Counted from the stretch's first letter, positions 21,027-32,100 are shown. The stretch: 64,000 bases of DNA from Acanthosoma haemorrhoidale (GCA_930367205.1 OV884012.1:55759239-55823238); one strand, 5' to 3'. The notes: generated by a model not told the origin, from the sequence alone. Numbers and translations are program-made.

Positions 21027-22538
21027 TCATTCCTGATCTACAACCTCCCCCCCTGGTGGAAGCTTTAACTGTTCTATGTGGACATTTCGCCGCTTCTTAG
21101 GGGGTCGTATACTCTCAATTGTCACGACGTTGTGTTCCCTAATCACGACCACATTAAATGGGCCCTCATATCGCACCAGCTCTTTGCTCCTATTTGACCC
21201 TAGTTTTTTATAGACGATAGTCCCGATTTTAAGTTCCCCCATTCGATCCCGGACTTTGAGGTTTTCCCGTTCCACTCGTCTCGCTTTGTCCCTTGTTAGC
21301 CTTTCTCGGACTTTGTCACATATTTTCCTCAAACCGACAGTATTACTCGCCATTTTCTCCGCCATTCCCTCGTCTGCTACAGTCTCTGCCCCATTTCTCC
21401 GTCTTTCGCGCAGCCCAAAGAGGATCTCGAACGGGGAGAACCCCGTCGCGGTGTGGATCGAATGATTGTAAGCGGCCACCGCCTTCGGCATTGCCTCATT
21501 CGCCGGCAGACCCTTTTCCGCGTGATATACCCGCAGGTGGTCACTCAGGGTGCTGTGCAATCTTTCTATCCCTCCTCTACTCTTAGGGTGCCCTGGGGTA
21601 TTAAGATGCCAAGAGACATCGAGAGTCTTCATTTCTTTTCGGATGTTGGCATTGTCAAATTCTCTGCCCCCATCCGACGAGATCCGGTCTGGTACTCCGT
21701 AAAACTGGAACCAGGTATTTAATGCCAGCATTACCGCGTCTGATGACCGATCTTGCACCGGGTGAGCCATGGCCACTTTGCTAAAGCTGTCGATTGTGGT
21801 AACCCACTTATACCCCCTCCAAGTGAAGGTATCTACTTGTAAGTCACTCAACGGTGTCTTGGTGGTGGGCGATTCTTCTTGTCGCCCCCGTGGCGGATGT
21901 CTGTCATACTTCGTAGTGAGACAAACTGCACATGCCCCTATCATTTCTTGTATGCTCTTTTTCATTCCCCACCAAAAGTACCTCCGCCGCAACGCTTGCA
22001 ACGTTTCCCGAACTCCACGGTGGTTCGTTTTTCCTTGGTGATAGGCCAGCGTCACTTCCAGCTGCTGTTCTCTGTCTTTGAGTGTCTCCACCATCGACGT
22101 GCACCAAATAAATATCCTATCCACTCCAAGTTGTTCCGTTCGCCAGAGTCTACGAATTTTCTCCCAAATAGTGGCATTCCCTACAAATACATGATGGGTC
22201 TTTCCGGGTTCCGAGGCATCTTTCAATGCACGGCAAATTTGGTCGTTCCTAACCCCTGGTGGCGACCAAATCGTCGCGATTTTACTTCTCCCATAACTGT
22301 CATATGCGATCTGCAGCCGCCCTGAGGTCTTGGATTTCCAAATTATCTGCCGTCTTTTGTCGTTCACGATCCCTTCTGTTACTTCCATTTCAACAGGTCT
22401 TTCGGCGGCGGAACCTTCCTCTTCAAGGGTTTCCTCACCTTCGCTATCTCCTCGCGTACCGAGGTCCATCCTCCCCGGGTGTCCATTCCCGGAGAAACTG
22501 TTGGTTTTCCCCGGATGGTTCCCCTTCTTCCAATGCAT
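21027..22538 (-). CDS. pol: TE2 pol, integrase part
   Basis: A ~503-codon frame covering the RNase H-integrase linker and the whole integrase. It has the zinc-binding HQGKTNH followed by CAVC, LQVDTFTWRGYK with the first catalytic Asp, RISSDGGREFDN with the second, and SRGGIERLHS with the Glu. The RYEGPFNV module precedes the end. The frame is displaced by one base from the RT-RNase H frame, with the break between about 22450 and 22535. TE1 reads through without a break, so this is a lesion (or sequence error). All catalytic residues remain. Confidence 0.9.
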   Translation of the reverse strand: MHWKKGNHPGKTNSFSGNGHPGRMDLGTRGDSEGEETLEEEGSAAERPVEMEVTEGIVNDKRRQIIWKSKTSGRLQIAYDSYGRSKIATIWSPPGVRNDQICRALKDASEPGKTHHVFVGNATIWEKIRRLWRTEQLGVDRIFIWCTSMVETLKDREQQLEVTLAYHQGKTNHRGVRETLQALRRRYFWWGMKKSIQEMIGACAVCLTTKYDRHPPRGRQEESPTTKTPLSDLQVDTFTWRGYKWVTTIDSFSKVAMAHPVQDRSSDAVMLALNTWFQFYGVPDRISSDGGREFDNANIRKEMKTLDVSWHLNTPGHPKSRGGIERLHSTLSDHLRVYHAEKGLPANEAMPKAVAAYNHSIHTATGFSPFEILFGLRERRRNGAETVADEGMAEKMASNTVGLRKICDKVRERLTRDKARRVERENLKVRDRMGELKIGTIVYKKLGSNRSKELVRYEGPFNVVVIREHNVVTIESIRPPKKRRNVHIEQLKLPPGGEVVDQE

Positions 22539-24039
22539 TCACAGTAATGGCTCTGGACAGCCAGTCTGCCACTACGTTCTCTTTCCCGGGTTTATATATG
22601 ATCTCCATATTGTACTGGGACAAAAACTCTTTCCACCTCGTGACCCGCGCCGAGGACTCCTTTAACTTTCCTACCCATTGTAGGGGTCTGTGGTCGGTGT
22701 GAACACGGAATTTTCTGCCGAAGACATATGGGCGGAAATGGTCTATAGCCCAGACGATACCTAGGAGCTCTCTCTCTAGAGCACTATACCGCGCTTCCGT
22801 TTCTGTGAGCCATCGACTAGCGTACGCCACCGGGCGCTCCCCACCGTCTCTCTCCTGCGACAACACTGCCCCCAGTGCGTATTCGTTGGCATCAGTGGTG
22901 ATTGTGAAGGGATGTTGGAAATCGGGAAATGCTAATATTGGTTCCTCTTGTAAGCTAGACATACATTTCCGGATGTTCTGCTCCATGATTGGGGTAATTA
23001 CCACCCTCGCTCCCTTTCGCAGTAAATTATTAATAGGCACCAGGTATGCCACCATGTCCGGCACAAATCTTCTGTAATAATTAAGCGTCCCCAGAAGTCG
23101 ACGGATCCCCTTTACATCTGTGGGCACCACCATCCTTCTAATCGCCTCGACCTTCGTAGAGTCTGGCTTAACCCCCTCCTGTGAGATGGTGTGGCCCAAA
23201 AAATTGATTTTTTTCTTCCCCAACAGAGACTTCTCCATGGACAATTTTAATCCGAATTCGCGGACTCTTTGAAATACACTTCTTAGGTGCTCAACGTGCT
23301 CTGCCTCCGTTCTGCTGAAAACTAACAGATCGTCCATGTAGACCTGGCATACCGCTTCGTCTATTCCCCTCAAAAATTCATCCATTAGGCGTTGAAAGGT
23401 AATCGGGGCGTTTTTCAGTCCAAATGGCATCCTGGTAAATTGATAATGCCCCCTCTCAAATGTAAAGGCCGTTTTGTCTTGGTCGTTCGCACTCATCTTG
23501 ATCTGGTGATAGCCTGCCTTTAGATCTAGGGTACTAAATATTGTCGCCCCGTTCAATCTGTCTAATATGTCCTCAAATCGGGGAATAGGATACTTCTCGT
23601 CCGTCGTGTTCTCGTTTAACTTCCGATAATCGATAACTACCCTGTATTTCTCCGTCTCGTCCCCAGGTCTATTTTTCTTCCTCACTGCCCATAGAGGACT
23701 GTTATATGGCGAAGTGCTATCAATTATAATCCCTTGCCGTTTGAGACTCTCTAGCTCCTCTCTAATATGCCTACGTAGTGCCTGCGGATATCGTCTCTCT
23801 TTCACGTATGTGACGCGTTCTTTCTTTAACTGGATCTCGTGGACCGTCTTCCCAGTCGCTCCTAGCGTGTCTCCCTCTACGTAAAAAATATCCTCAAACT
23901 CCCTCTGTAGGCCTTCCCTCCAGCCCTCTATTTTATTAACCGCCCCTATCCGCGCTCTTCCGTCCCATATAGTTTCCTTGACATTTATATTCCACTTTCC
24001 CCAACTTAATGTTCCATTTTTCCCCGATATTCTCCACAC
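22444..24039 (-). CDS. pol: TE2 pol, RT and RNase H part
   Basis: A ~530-codon frame with VVIDYRKLNEN, STLDLKAGYHQIK, RMPFGLKNAPITF and the catalytic YMDDLLVFSR for reverse transcriptase. RNase H follows with TTDANEYALGAV, ALERELLGIVWAI and HTDHRPLQWVG. It ends in a frameshift after WTPGEDG. Relative to the protease frame it is displaced by one base, around 23960-24000. No catalytic residue is lost. Confidence 0.92.
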   Translation of the reverse strand: MWRISGKNGTLSWGKWNINVKETIWDGRARIGAVNKIEGWREGLQREFEDIFYVEGDTLGATGKTVHEIQLKKERVTYVKERRYPQALRRHIREELESLKRQGIIIDSTSPYNSPLWAVRKKNRPGDETEKYRVVIDYRKLNENTTDEKYPIPRFEDILDRLNGATIFSTLDLKAGYHQIKMSANDQDKTAFTFERGHYQFTRMPFGLKNAPITFQRLMDEFLRGIDEAVCQVYMDDLLVFSRTEAEHVEHLRSVFQRVREFGLKLSMEKSLLGKKKINFLGHTISQEGVKPDSTKVEAIRRMVVPTDVKGIRRLLGTLNYYRRFVPDMVAYLVPINNLLRKGARVVITPIMEQNIRKCMSSLQEEPILAFPDFQHPFTITTDANEYALGAVLSQERDGGERPVAYASRWLTETEARYSALERELLGIVWAIDHFRPYVFGRKFRVHTDHRPLQWVGKLKESSARVTRWKEFLSQYNMEIIYKPGKENVVADWLSRAITVNALEEGEPSGENQQFLREWTPGEDGPRYARR

Positions 24040-24406
24040 GCGCGCCTACCTTCCCCCACATGTCGCACCCAACTATCACCTGGTACTCCCGCGGCATGTT
24101 TCCTACGATATGTATCTTTAGATCTCCCCCTTTCTTCGCCCACCTATTTAGCCCTATGAATAACTCTCCCACTACCTCGCAAGGGCCTCCCAGGGTGATT
24201 AAACTACAATTACATACCTGAATCTGGAGTGCCCTCTCTCCGCCATACAGCCTCTCCAGCGCTCCGCGGGACATAATGGTGTTGGTGCTTCCCGTGTCCA
24301 CCAGACACATCTCTCCTCCTTTGACCCTAATTATTGGCAACGCACACATCCTCTCCCGAATTGCATTACATCTCAGGATGCGGTCGCCTCTCTGCCAACA
24401 TGCTCC
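23936..24406 (-). CDS. pol: TE2 pol, protease part
   Basis: Open from the gag UGA (24407-24409). The first ATG is at 24349, and CLVDTGSTNTIMSRG contains the aspartic protease DTG. The 19 codons before the ATG are conserved with TE1. The frame ends soon after the protease because of a +1 shift between about 23960 and 24000. Confidence 0.9.
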   Translation of the reverse strand, partial: GACWQRGDRILRCNAIRERMCALPIIRVKGGEMCLVDTGSTNTIMSRGALERLYGGERALQIQVCNCSLITLGGPCEVVGELFIGLNRWAKKGGDLKIHIVGNMPREYQVIVGCDMWGKVGARVENIGEKWNIKLGKVEYKCQGNYMGRKSADRGG

Positions 24407-24409
24407 TCA
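24407..24409 (-). promoter_or_regulatory. TE2 gag-pol UGA, candidate readthrough site
   Basis: GCC UGA GGA, the same codon context as TE1, with gag and the protease in one frame. An imperfect stem (CCGCATCC with GGATGTG) could form ~25 bases downstream in both elements. Its stability was not computed. Confidence 0.6.
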
Positions 24410-25597
24410 GGCATCATCACGTTGCTCCCATCTACGTGACTCGACCTTCTGCCCTGTCTGTCTCCTGTTTCTGCTGCGCCTCGCTTCTTCTCCTTCAGTT
24501 CCCGAAGCCCCTGATGACTCATCTTCTGATGATCCACTCTCCCCATGTGTCATGCTCCGTCTCTCTCTTACTTCTTGAGTGTTTACCTCCATTGGTTCTG
24601 GTCGTTGGTATTCTCTCCTCCGGAAGATATACGGGCAATGCCTCGCGATGTGTCCTTCCTTGCCACACTCAAAACATTTTGTTCGAGGACACTGTGCCAC
24701 TAAATGTCCTGCCTTCCTACATCCGTGGCATTTTCTTTCTTCCCTTGGCGGGGCATACCTCGGTCTCGTTCCTCTAAATCTTCTTTCTCCTGTCGTTCCC
24801 TTGTCTCTGCCAATAACGGACGTTTCTGGTCTCCTCCAGGTTGGTTTCAGGGTCCGGGTTCTTTTGTATGCAACTCGGCTCCACTCATTGTCGACGTCTT
24901 GCACCCTCACTTCTTCCTCCTTGGCACTAGTGTCGATCATTGATTGTGCACACTCCGAGAACGAGCGCTCATCAGAGAATCCTTCCTTTCTTCCTGTCTC
25001 CTTGGCCAGTTGCACTTTTAGAATTGTGGATAAGAATCCCATTCTACCCTCCACCTCTTCTACGCTAATCGACTCTCTCATCTTCTCCGTTATCTTATTG
25101 AAACGGACTACTAACCCCGCAGCATATTGCCCGTTACTTTGTCTTGGGGACTTTGTCTCCCTAAACATTTGGAATATGTCCTCCTCGGGAGTCCATCGTC
25201 CTCCTCCGTACGCCTTCTTCAATCTCATCTTAATTAATTCCCACGGGGTTTCTTCATCTGCCTGAATTTGATTCAGTATACTTCTCTTGACCCGACATAT
25301 CAGGGCCGCCTTCAACGATTCCGCGTCTCTGGGATCTATTAAATTTTCTTCTGCTTTAGTTCCAATTAAAGCTGTGAGACGGTCTCCTCCTTTTAGGAAA
25401 TGGTTCAGCTCACCCAGTTCCCCAGTGAATCTCTCCAGCTCCGCAACAGCTTTCCTCAGATCCTGGGTATTCATCGCTTTTACCCTCATCAGCGCGAGCG
25501 CCGTGGCATGAACTTCTGGCATAGTTCCCACTCTTCTAATATCTGCTCCCTCTACGAGATTCAAGACGGGCTGTCTCAAAACTCCTCCTTCAGTCAT
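24407..25597 (-). CDS. gag: TE2 gag, intact
   Basis: An intact 396-residue gag from ATG 25597. The middle carries ELNHFLKGGDR, IQADEETPWE and KAYGGGRWTPEEDIFQMFRE. Two zinc knuckles follow (CHGCRKAGHLVAQC and CFECGKEGHIARHC), both with complete CCHC sets, and then a Glu/Ser/Arg-rich tail. It would form the nucleoprotein particle and bind RNA through the knuckles. It shows that the TE1 frameshift is a derived lesion. Confidence 0.94.
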   Translation of the reverse strand: MTEGGVLRQPVLNLVEGADIRRVGTMPEVHATALALMRVKAMNTQDLRKAVAELERFTGELGELNHFLKGGDRLTALIGTKAEENLIDPRDAESLKAALICRVKRSILNQIQADEETPWELIKMRLKKAYGGGRWTPEEDIFQMFRETKSPRQSNGQYAAGLVVRFNKITEKMRESISVEEVEGRMGFLSTILKVQLAKETGRKEGFSDERSFSECAQSMIDTSAKEEEVRVQDVDNEWSRVAYKRTRTLKPTWRRPETSVIGRDKGTTGERRFRGTRPRYAPPREERKCHGCRKAGHLVAQCPRTKCFECGKEGHIARHCPYIFRRREYQRPEPMEVNTQEVRERRSMTHGESGSSEDESSGASGTEGEEARRSRNRRQTGQKVESRRWEQRDDA

Positions 25598-25692
25598 CTT
25601 CTCTCTTTCGCGTATAGAAGAAAAAAAAACAAAAAAAAATTACGCTCGCACTCGATAACTCTCTTTCTCCACGGTTCCCGGGTTTCGGCACC
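25598..25692 (-). promoter_or_regulatory. TE2 leader and tRNA-Phe primer-binding site
   Basis: The PBS occupies 25676-25693 on the minus strand, the same 18 bases as in TE1, with one base overlapping the LTR. The leader between PBS and gag holds a T-rich tract on the sense strand. Confidence 0.88.
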
Positions 25693-25872
25693 AGTTAATG
25701 TTTATTGAATTACAAGCTAAGAAAGGTTGGTAATAAGAACACGTAGAACGTTATAACAAGACTGCTTTATTTAGACCAAGATACCTCTATCTATAGGTAT
25801 TACCTGTAAACATATACAGATAACATATGTTTGGGGATTAAGGCTGGGCACTAGCGGCGCCTGGACTTAACT
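25693..25872 (-). repeat. TE2 5' LTR
   Basis: 180 bp, the partner of 20541-20720 with one difference. It contains the AATAAA...CAGTCTTGT segment on the sense strand and is followed on its outer side by (TA)n. Confidence 0.95.
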
Positions 25873-25901
25873 TATATATATATATATATATATATATATA
25901 A
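25873..25901. repeat. (TA)n microsatellite, right part
   Basis: 28-29 bp of TA repeats bounding TE2, the third segment of the split array. Non-repetitive intron DNA follows. Confidence 0.95.
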
Positions 25902-28595
25902 TGTCACTTATGTTTTTACACGTGTATGTCTCTTTGTCTGAGCTGGACTTTGTGAGGCTCTGCGTAAGCAGAAGTTTTACATGGAGAACCCATCTGGTGT
26001 AACAAAAGCGTGAATCATGTCTGTATGTTGTCATAAAACATTAATATGTGTCAGTTAATCAATAATTAATAAAGTGATAAAAAAAATCTATGCTTTTGAG
26101 TAGGGTAACAAATAAAATATTTCAACGTCCTGATTAATATTATGTAATTTTTTTTTTCCCTGTAGTTACAAAAGCTGTCACCAACGTTTTTGCAACTTTA
26201 AACCAAGTCTTTTCATGATAATTCACATGGTAATTCTATTTGATGCCTCAATGATGCTAGAATAAATCTAGCACATATGAAGAGCTAGAAATAAATTAAT
26301 TAGTAAAAAAAATAATTATTTCTCCATGTCATTTAGTTCGTTATCTAATCAACTAACCTAAAAGTCCTGGTTTATAAAATGAGATATCTGGCCCAAAAGT
26401 AGGCTTGAGTTACGTAGAGATATTAAAATTATTTAACAAAATTTGACATTTATTTGCTACCTCTGTACATCCATGAGTATAATTTTAATTAATATTCTTC
26501 ATAGAAGCTTCAGTTTATACCCAGATATACTAAAAAGCAAAACTCCCTTGACCAAAAATAACCAAGGGTCGATAATAAATTTGTTATTTACAGTTGAAAC
26601 ACATGATACAGGCTATCAAATTAATGATTTGGGCGTCGTGATTAATATCACAAATCTTTTTTTTTGGCTTTCATGAACTTTTGTTACAACACGTCATTTA
26701 CAATGTCAGTAAAATGGACTTCGCAACCGTAAAGAAACATGTGATCAAACACAATTGACTTGATTATTAGAAACAGTAATACACGTTGAATTTTTTTGGT
26801 TTATATATATATTAAATATTTGTAATAATTTACAAAACAATTTTCTTAATCACTTCGTTTTCGTTCCAAGGTTGGTAGTAAAACCAAAACTTCACGTAAG
26901 TATTGAAACGTTGGCGTGCCTAACAACAGTAGGGAGATTCAGTTTATTTTTTGGGAGGGGTGTGTTTTAAGAGTTCACTTGGTCTCAGCGAAAACGAGTA
27001 TCTATTTCAGCAAAGAAACATAGTCCGGTCTATAAAATCATTTAAAAGTTGAAACTTTTAATGGCAGGGGTGGCCTTATTTTATTTATTGTTAGTTATAC
27101 TGGTGTTATGAAGTTTAACATTCAAATAAAAAAATAAAATTAAAAATAACGTTTTCACAGTTTTCAAACAGATGGTTCATGTACCCAATTTTTTTTATAC
27201 GGAATGTATTTGAAACCTTGAAAAAATATGTTTTTCTATGACCAAGTTGACAAGTGGTAAGAATGTGCCTACATGCTCGTCGGTAAATTTATATTATAAA
27301 ACATTACACTTTTATTTCCACTTCCATCTGACGGGAAAGGTAGTTACAATGAATGACAATAAAACGAATCGTAACATAGCCCGATCTATTACTGTAGTCG
27401 CTGTTGCTAAAGAGAGTGGGATACGAGAGAGGTTCGAGCAATAAGCTTAACAAATTAGTAGCTCTGGCAAAGTCCTATAGTTTCTGCTGAGTCCTAGCAA
27501 TTCACTTAAGCAACCTTCATAGAATTGCTCCTTGTAGAACGGAAGGTGGTAGTAGAGGAAATAAGCCCAACTGAACAAGACTGGCGTTTTCTCTATATTA
27601 GCTTCTAGGGGCTCAAGAAGAGGGCAATATATTCTGGCCCTTTGAAGTCATCGTTGACACACTCAGCAGCTACAAACAAAGTACAAAGTGGATTCACGAC
27701 TGAGGTAGAAAAAAAGTCTTGTTGGAAGAAAAAGCTTAAGACTGTTATATTTACGTTCCTTTAAGATTAACAGATCAAGTTCTACAGAAAAGGAAAACGC
27801 AATAAATGTATTTGAGTTTAATTACTCTTTATTGAGTTATAATTTCAGATAGATAGTTGGTGTCTACTAAATTAGCTGTCACAGGAAGTGCCTTTTTTTT
27901 AACATAAAATTTGGACTTAAAGATGACTAAAATGAATGTCTAAAACAAGAGAAATGTTTTGAGGGCTTAACATTCTGGAGAAACGTAAAAAGACTAGAAT
28001 GTTACGTAGTAGGTTACTATAATACCAAAATTACCGAGAGAGAAGTAGTAAAATTTGATGTTTATTGAGTTCTTTGATTGAACTTTCATTGTTAAGGGAT
28101 TATTTTAATTTAATTTTTATCACAGAGCGGAGTTGAATAGTGGCAGTAAACCGGATATTTATTCAGATAGAATGAACGGTATAAATGATAATTACTACTA
28201 TTTCACTTTAATCGTTATTAATAAAGAATTGTTATAAAGGTTGTATTTTCTTTAATCTAGGATTTTAAGTCATATATTATGACCTCTTTGGCCATTGTGA
28301 GACATCTAATACCTGGAGACATCAAAATTGAAAAATACTTACAATTATATAAACCAAGATTGAACTAATCATTAAAAATCTATTAGATTTGTAAACCCCC
28401 GACTTTCTCTCTCTTCCTCCTCCCCCTAAATGTTTACAGGAATTTGGGGAAAATATTAATGCCAGGAGAGGGCATTACCCAAGGACAGGGGAACCTGAAA
28501 TATTACAGGGAATTGACATATCTAGGGGAAGACAGATTTAGATTACCGACATTTATTAGATGATAATAAACAAATAGCATTTGATTAAAAACCCC
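25902..28595. other. Intronic stretch, no gene seen
   Basis: AT-rich. Short ORFs at 26443-26676 and 27238-27444 have no recognisable domain. No repeat family identified. Confidence 0.5.
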
Positions 28596-28820
28596 CAAAA
28601 AAATACTTAAGCTATTTGATAAAAACTCCTTAAACTATTTGATAAAAAAAATACTTAAACTATCTGATAGAGAAAAACTCCTTAAACTATTTGATAAAAA
28701 AAATACTTAAACTATCTGATAGAGAAAAACTCCTTAAACTATTTGATAAAAAAAAATACTTAAACTATCTGATACAGAAAATACTTAAATTGTCTGATAA
28801 AAAAAAAATACTTAAATTGC
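28596..28820. repeat. Tandem repeat, ~52 bp higher-order unit of two ~26 bp halves
   Basis: Alternating halves read CTCCTTAAACTATTTGATAAA and ATACTTAAACTATCTGATAGA, each joined by A-rich spacers. About eight halves are visible, with the two types alternating through most of the array and more diverged units at the ends. It is noncoding. Each half carries a TTAAACTAT(T/C)TGAT core. Confidence 0.88.
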
Positions 28821-29180
28821 TAATAGTAAATAAAGTACAGTACTTTTGACGGCTTCATTGGGTACCCAATCTATCATCGTTGCTAATTATCGATGGCATC
28901 GATTAGTGGAGAGTTGAGCGAGGTCCTCACTGCTACGAATTCCCAGTCGAACTCTCCCCCAGAGGTGCTCCACATAAACGATCGGCCGATAAGGCGGTGA
29001 TAAGTAAACCATAGGCCGATAAGGCGGTGAGATGATGGAGGGCACTCGCGTGTGTGTTAGCCCACTCAGATCTGGATCCACTCTGACTCTGCGAGCGACT
29101 TATCAACCGGTGCTCCGTCCTTTTAATCCTCTATAAAGGATATAGTGTTCTTAATCCGATTACGGGGCCTCGGATCGGTA
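28821..29180. other. GC-richer island with repeated CGATA motifs and a TATA-like box
   Basis: It includes ATTATCGATGGCATCGATTA (28887-28906) and a near-direct repeat GGCCGATAAGGCGGTGA at about 28983 and 29012. Further along there is CTCTATAAAGG near 29132. It could be a promoter, an insulator-like element or part of an unrecognised LTR. No ORF of note apart from a chance 64-codon frame on the minus strand. Confidence 0.4.
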
Positions 29181-32100
29181 TTCGTTTCGTTTACCTTCCA
29201 ACATATTTCACTTAAACAAAATCAATACACTCACATTCGAAACACAAAGATATTCTTAGAACATTTATAATATTATCAATAATTATTAATTCGTTATATA
29301 AACTAAACAAAAAAAAATATTTATCTCTAATTTACACTTTAAAATTTATAATAAATTTTACGAGGGTACTTTGTTAGATAATTACTTGTCTTGCAAGACC
29401 CCTTATTCGGGCTTAAACAATGAATGATAATTTTTTCCCTTCAATAAATAAAATAAACGAATTACAGGCGTAAACAATCGCTAATTTACATTGGCTATAA
29501 AAGTCTATCGGTCACAGATTATACAATTATATATCTCTAAGTTCTAATTGATAGTGAATAATGACCCTCTTGATAAATAAAGTCTTTATTTCCTGTTAGC
29601 AATATTAAGATCAAAATTATAATTCATGTTAACGTAAACGTGAAACTGACGGTTCTTTGTAGTTTTTAACTAAATGTTGCAATAATCCAAAATTATTCTT
29701 TCGGCTGTGTGAAGCTATATACTGTTACTAAACAATAATAAAAAAAATTTGTATTTATTTGGTATATTTTGTTTAAATTTAAATCATTAAATCACCTGGG
29801 TCAGTGAAAATTGCTTAAATTAAAAAAAAAAAAAAACACAATTATGTTCAATATTGAGTAACTTATGTCGTATAAGTAACATAAATATCAGTCATAAAAA
29901 AAAATATTTAAATTCTTTTGTCAAAAATTATGATAAATTCGATGGTTATTGGTAATAACCTTTGGGTTCCCCATGTAAATAAATTCTTCATATATTAAAT
30001 GAAAACAAGAATGATGAGGTCACTGATAGATATACCAATACATTATTTAGTTTGTAGCATCGTATTCCAGATTTGAAATGTAATCTCACGATATTAATAA
30101 GTTATTATTAATTTTTAAATGTTTATGAAAACCACTCTTGGCTGAACATCTTCGGGTTAACCAGGCAGTGAGGTGCCAGTCATATATAATTCGGCAAACG
30201 ACCTGTTCGTATTTGCAAAGCTCACTATCATGGAAGTAATACTATGAAAATCTCGGGAAATCTATTGGTAAATTGCTGTCTTAGTAAAGGACCATCCCTT
30301 TCCGAAATCACTTAGCCGCTTCACTGAAGGGCAGTTCTTTATGTTCATCGACCTCTCTTGGGATTCTTACTATAATTACTATTCTACTATTGTTCCTATC
30401 TAGTTTATTGCTTCATCAGTTGTTGTTTCTCAGAAGCTTTACCTACATGGCCGTCATATACCAATTTCTTATAGGTGTACTTCTTTCTTATAAAAATAAC
30501 TTGTCCCAAAATTTTGCTGTTCTCCCATTCTCCTCATATTATGCACCTCTTTGCTAGATCTATTTTTTTCTCTCTTGGACTTTTGATATAGGCTTTGTCT
30601 GCTCAACAAATGCATGTGATTCAAAAATACTTTATTGAATAGCAGAATCTTCTATTTTATGCATAATAAACATATTTTTAATGTTCAAAATATCCAAATC
30701 GTCTCTGTTTTTTTTAGGAATATCAATCATTATTGATTTATGGGGCCATATAAAGTAGTAAATAAAAACGGGTGCATTTTTCGTATACAACGATAAAGAA
30801 GATTAATGCACATCTTTAATAATTTACAATTAATACAAACCATAACCTTTCTAAATTGTTTAATTATTAAGAAGTTTCTGAACTCCATGTTAGGCAACAT
30901 AATAATCTCTCGGTTGTAACAGGTTGTAATCTAGGCTTTGCAAGAACAAGGATTAGAGCATTAGGTTTCACAGATCTTAATTACTAATGGAAATCCCTCT
31001 AGGGATCAGTAATTTCATTGATATTTCTGATCCATTGGTACGTTATTTATAAAAGTTGTCTTGGTTATTCCATTCTACTTAATGTGCAACGTTTGAATAC
31101 CACGCATATTAGTGATGAGAATTTTGTTGTCACACAAGCTTGGTGACATAATTGCTGCTAACAATTAAATTGATTAGTCAAGTTAATTTACCAATTCACT
31201 TTTAATAAAAACTTTTTATGAGTCCATTAGGTAAGGCTAACAATAAAACATTAAGCTCCCCATAAAACAAAATAATGATTCATTCAACCTTTACGGAAGG
31301 TACTGAACAAATTTAAGTTAAGTTTTGAAAACAAAAATCCAGTTGAGATAATACGTTTTATTACAAATCAATTCTAAGCTTCTTTTTTTTTTTGTCCCGT
31401 AGGGTGTAAATAAAGGTTTATGACGACCTTTACAGATAGGGCTTTAATGATTCGTTTCAATGAGCGCCTTTACTGGTCGGCAATAAACCCTTATCTCCCT
31501 CGTGCCCTTAGAAAGGTACTGGGCATTCCCTGTATTGTGTACGTCAACTTTAGTGATATCTGAGATGGAATACAGTTATAGCACACATATATCTGATAAA
31601 AGGCCAGTAGAGTTGTCAATATCGAGCGAATGTATCACTGAAATATATTTATACACTTATTGATGTTCTGAACTGATGGACTGAACCCACTGTAGTTTTG
31701 GCTTTAAAGTTAGTCAAAAAACTCAAACTGGTAAGTTATTTCACATTCGAGAAATACCATGTTTAAACCATGGCTGTTACGTACCAAATTTATCGTTGCG
31801 TAAAACGTGCCTTTTAATATAGCTAAGTACATAACACTTTTCACACTATTAGACTACAGTCCAAATATATTTGATTATTAACGGGATTGATGTATTACCA
31901 GTTTTAAAGCTCATTTTGTGTATGCTATGTACATTTCAAAATCATAAATTTGCCAACCAAATATTTAAAAATCACCAAACAATATTTAAAAACCAAAAGA
32001 ATAGACACTATTTCAGATAGTCTAAAATGAGCAATATAACTGCTTGAACTACCAAATTTTTAAAGCGTAGTCAATTTTAATTAATTCAGACGATTTATTT

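Larger units (their letters stand above)
20541..25872 (-). mobile_element. TE2: Ty3/gypsy-like LTR retrotransposon, env-less, inverted relative to TE1
   Basis: A 5332 bp element on the minus strand with 180 bp LTRs that differ at one position (TTATTCAGACC versus TTATTTAGACC). It has the same PBS, gag-UGA-pol layout, hairpin-PPT-LTR layout and domain order as TE1. Its LTR sequence and many residues differ, so it is a sister family, not a recent copy. Two +1 frameshifts break pol. It sits inside the same TA array as TE1. Confidence 0.95.
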
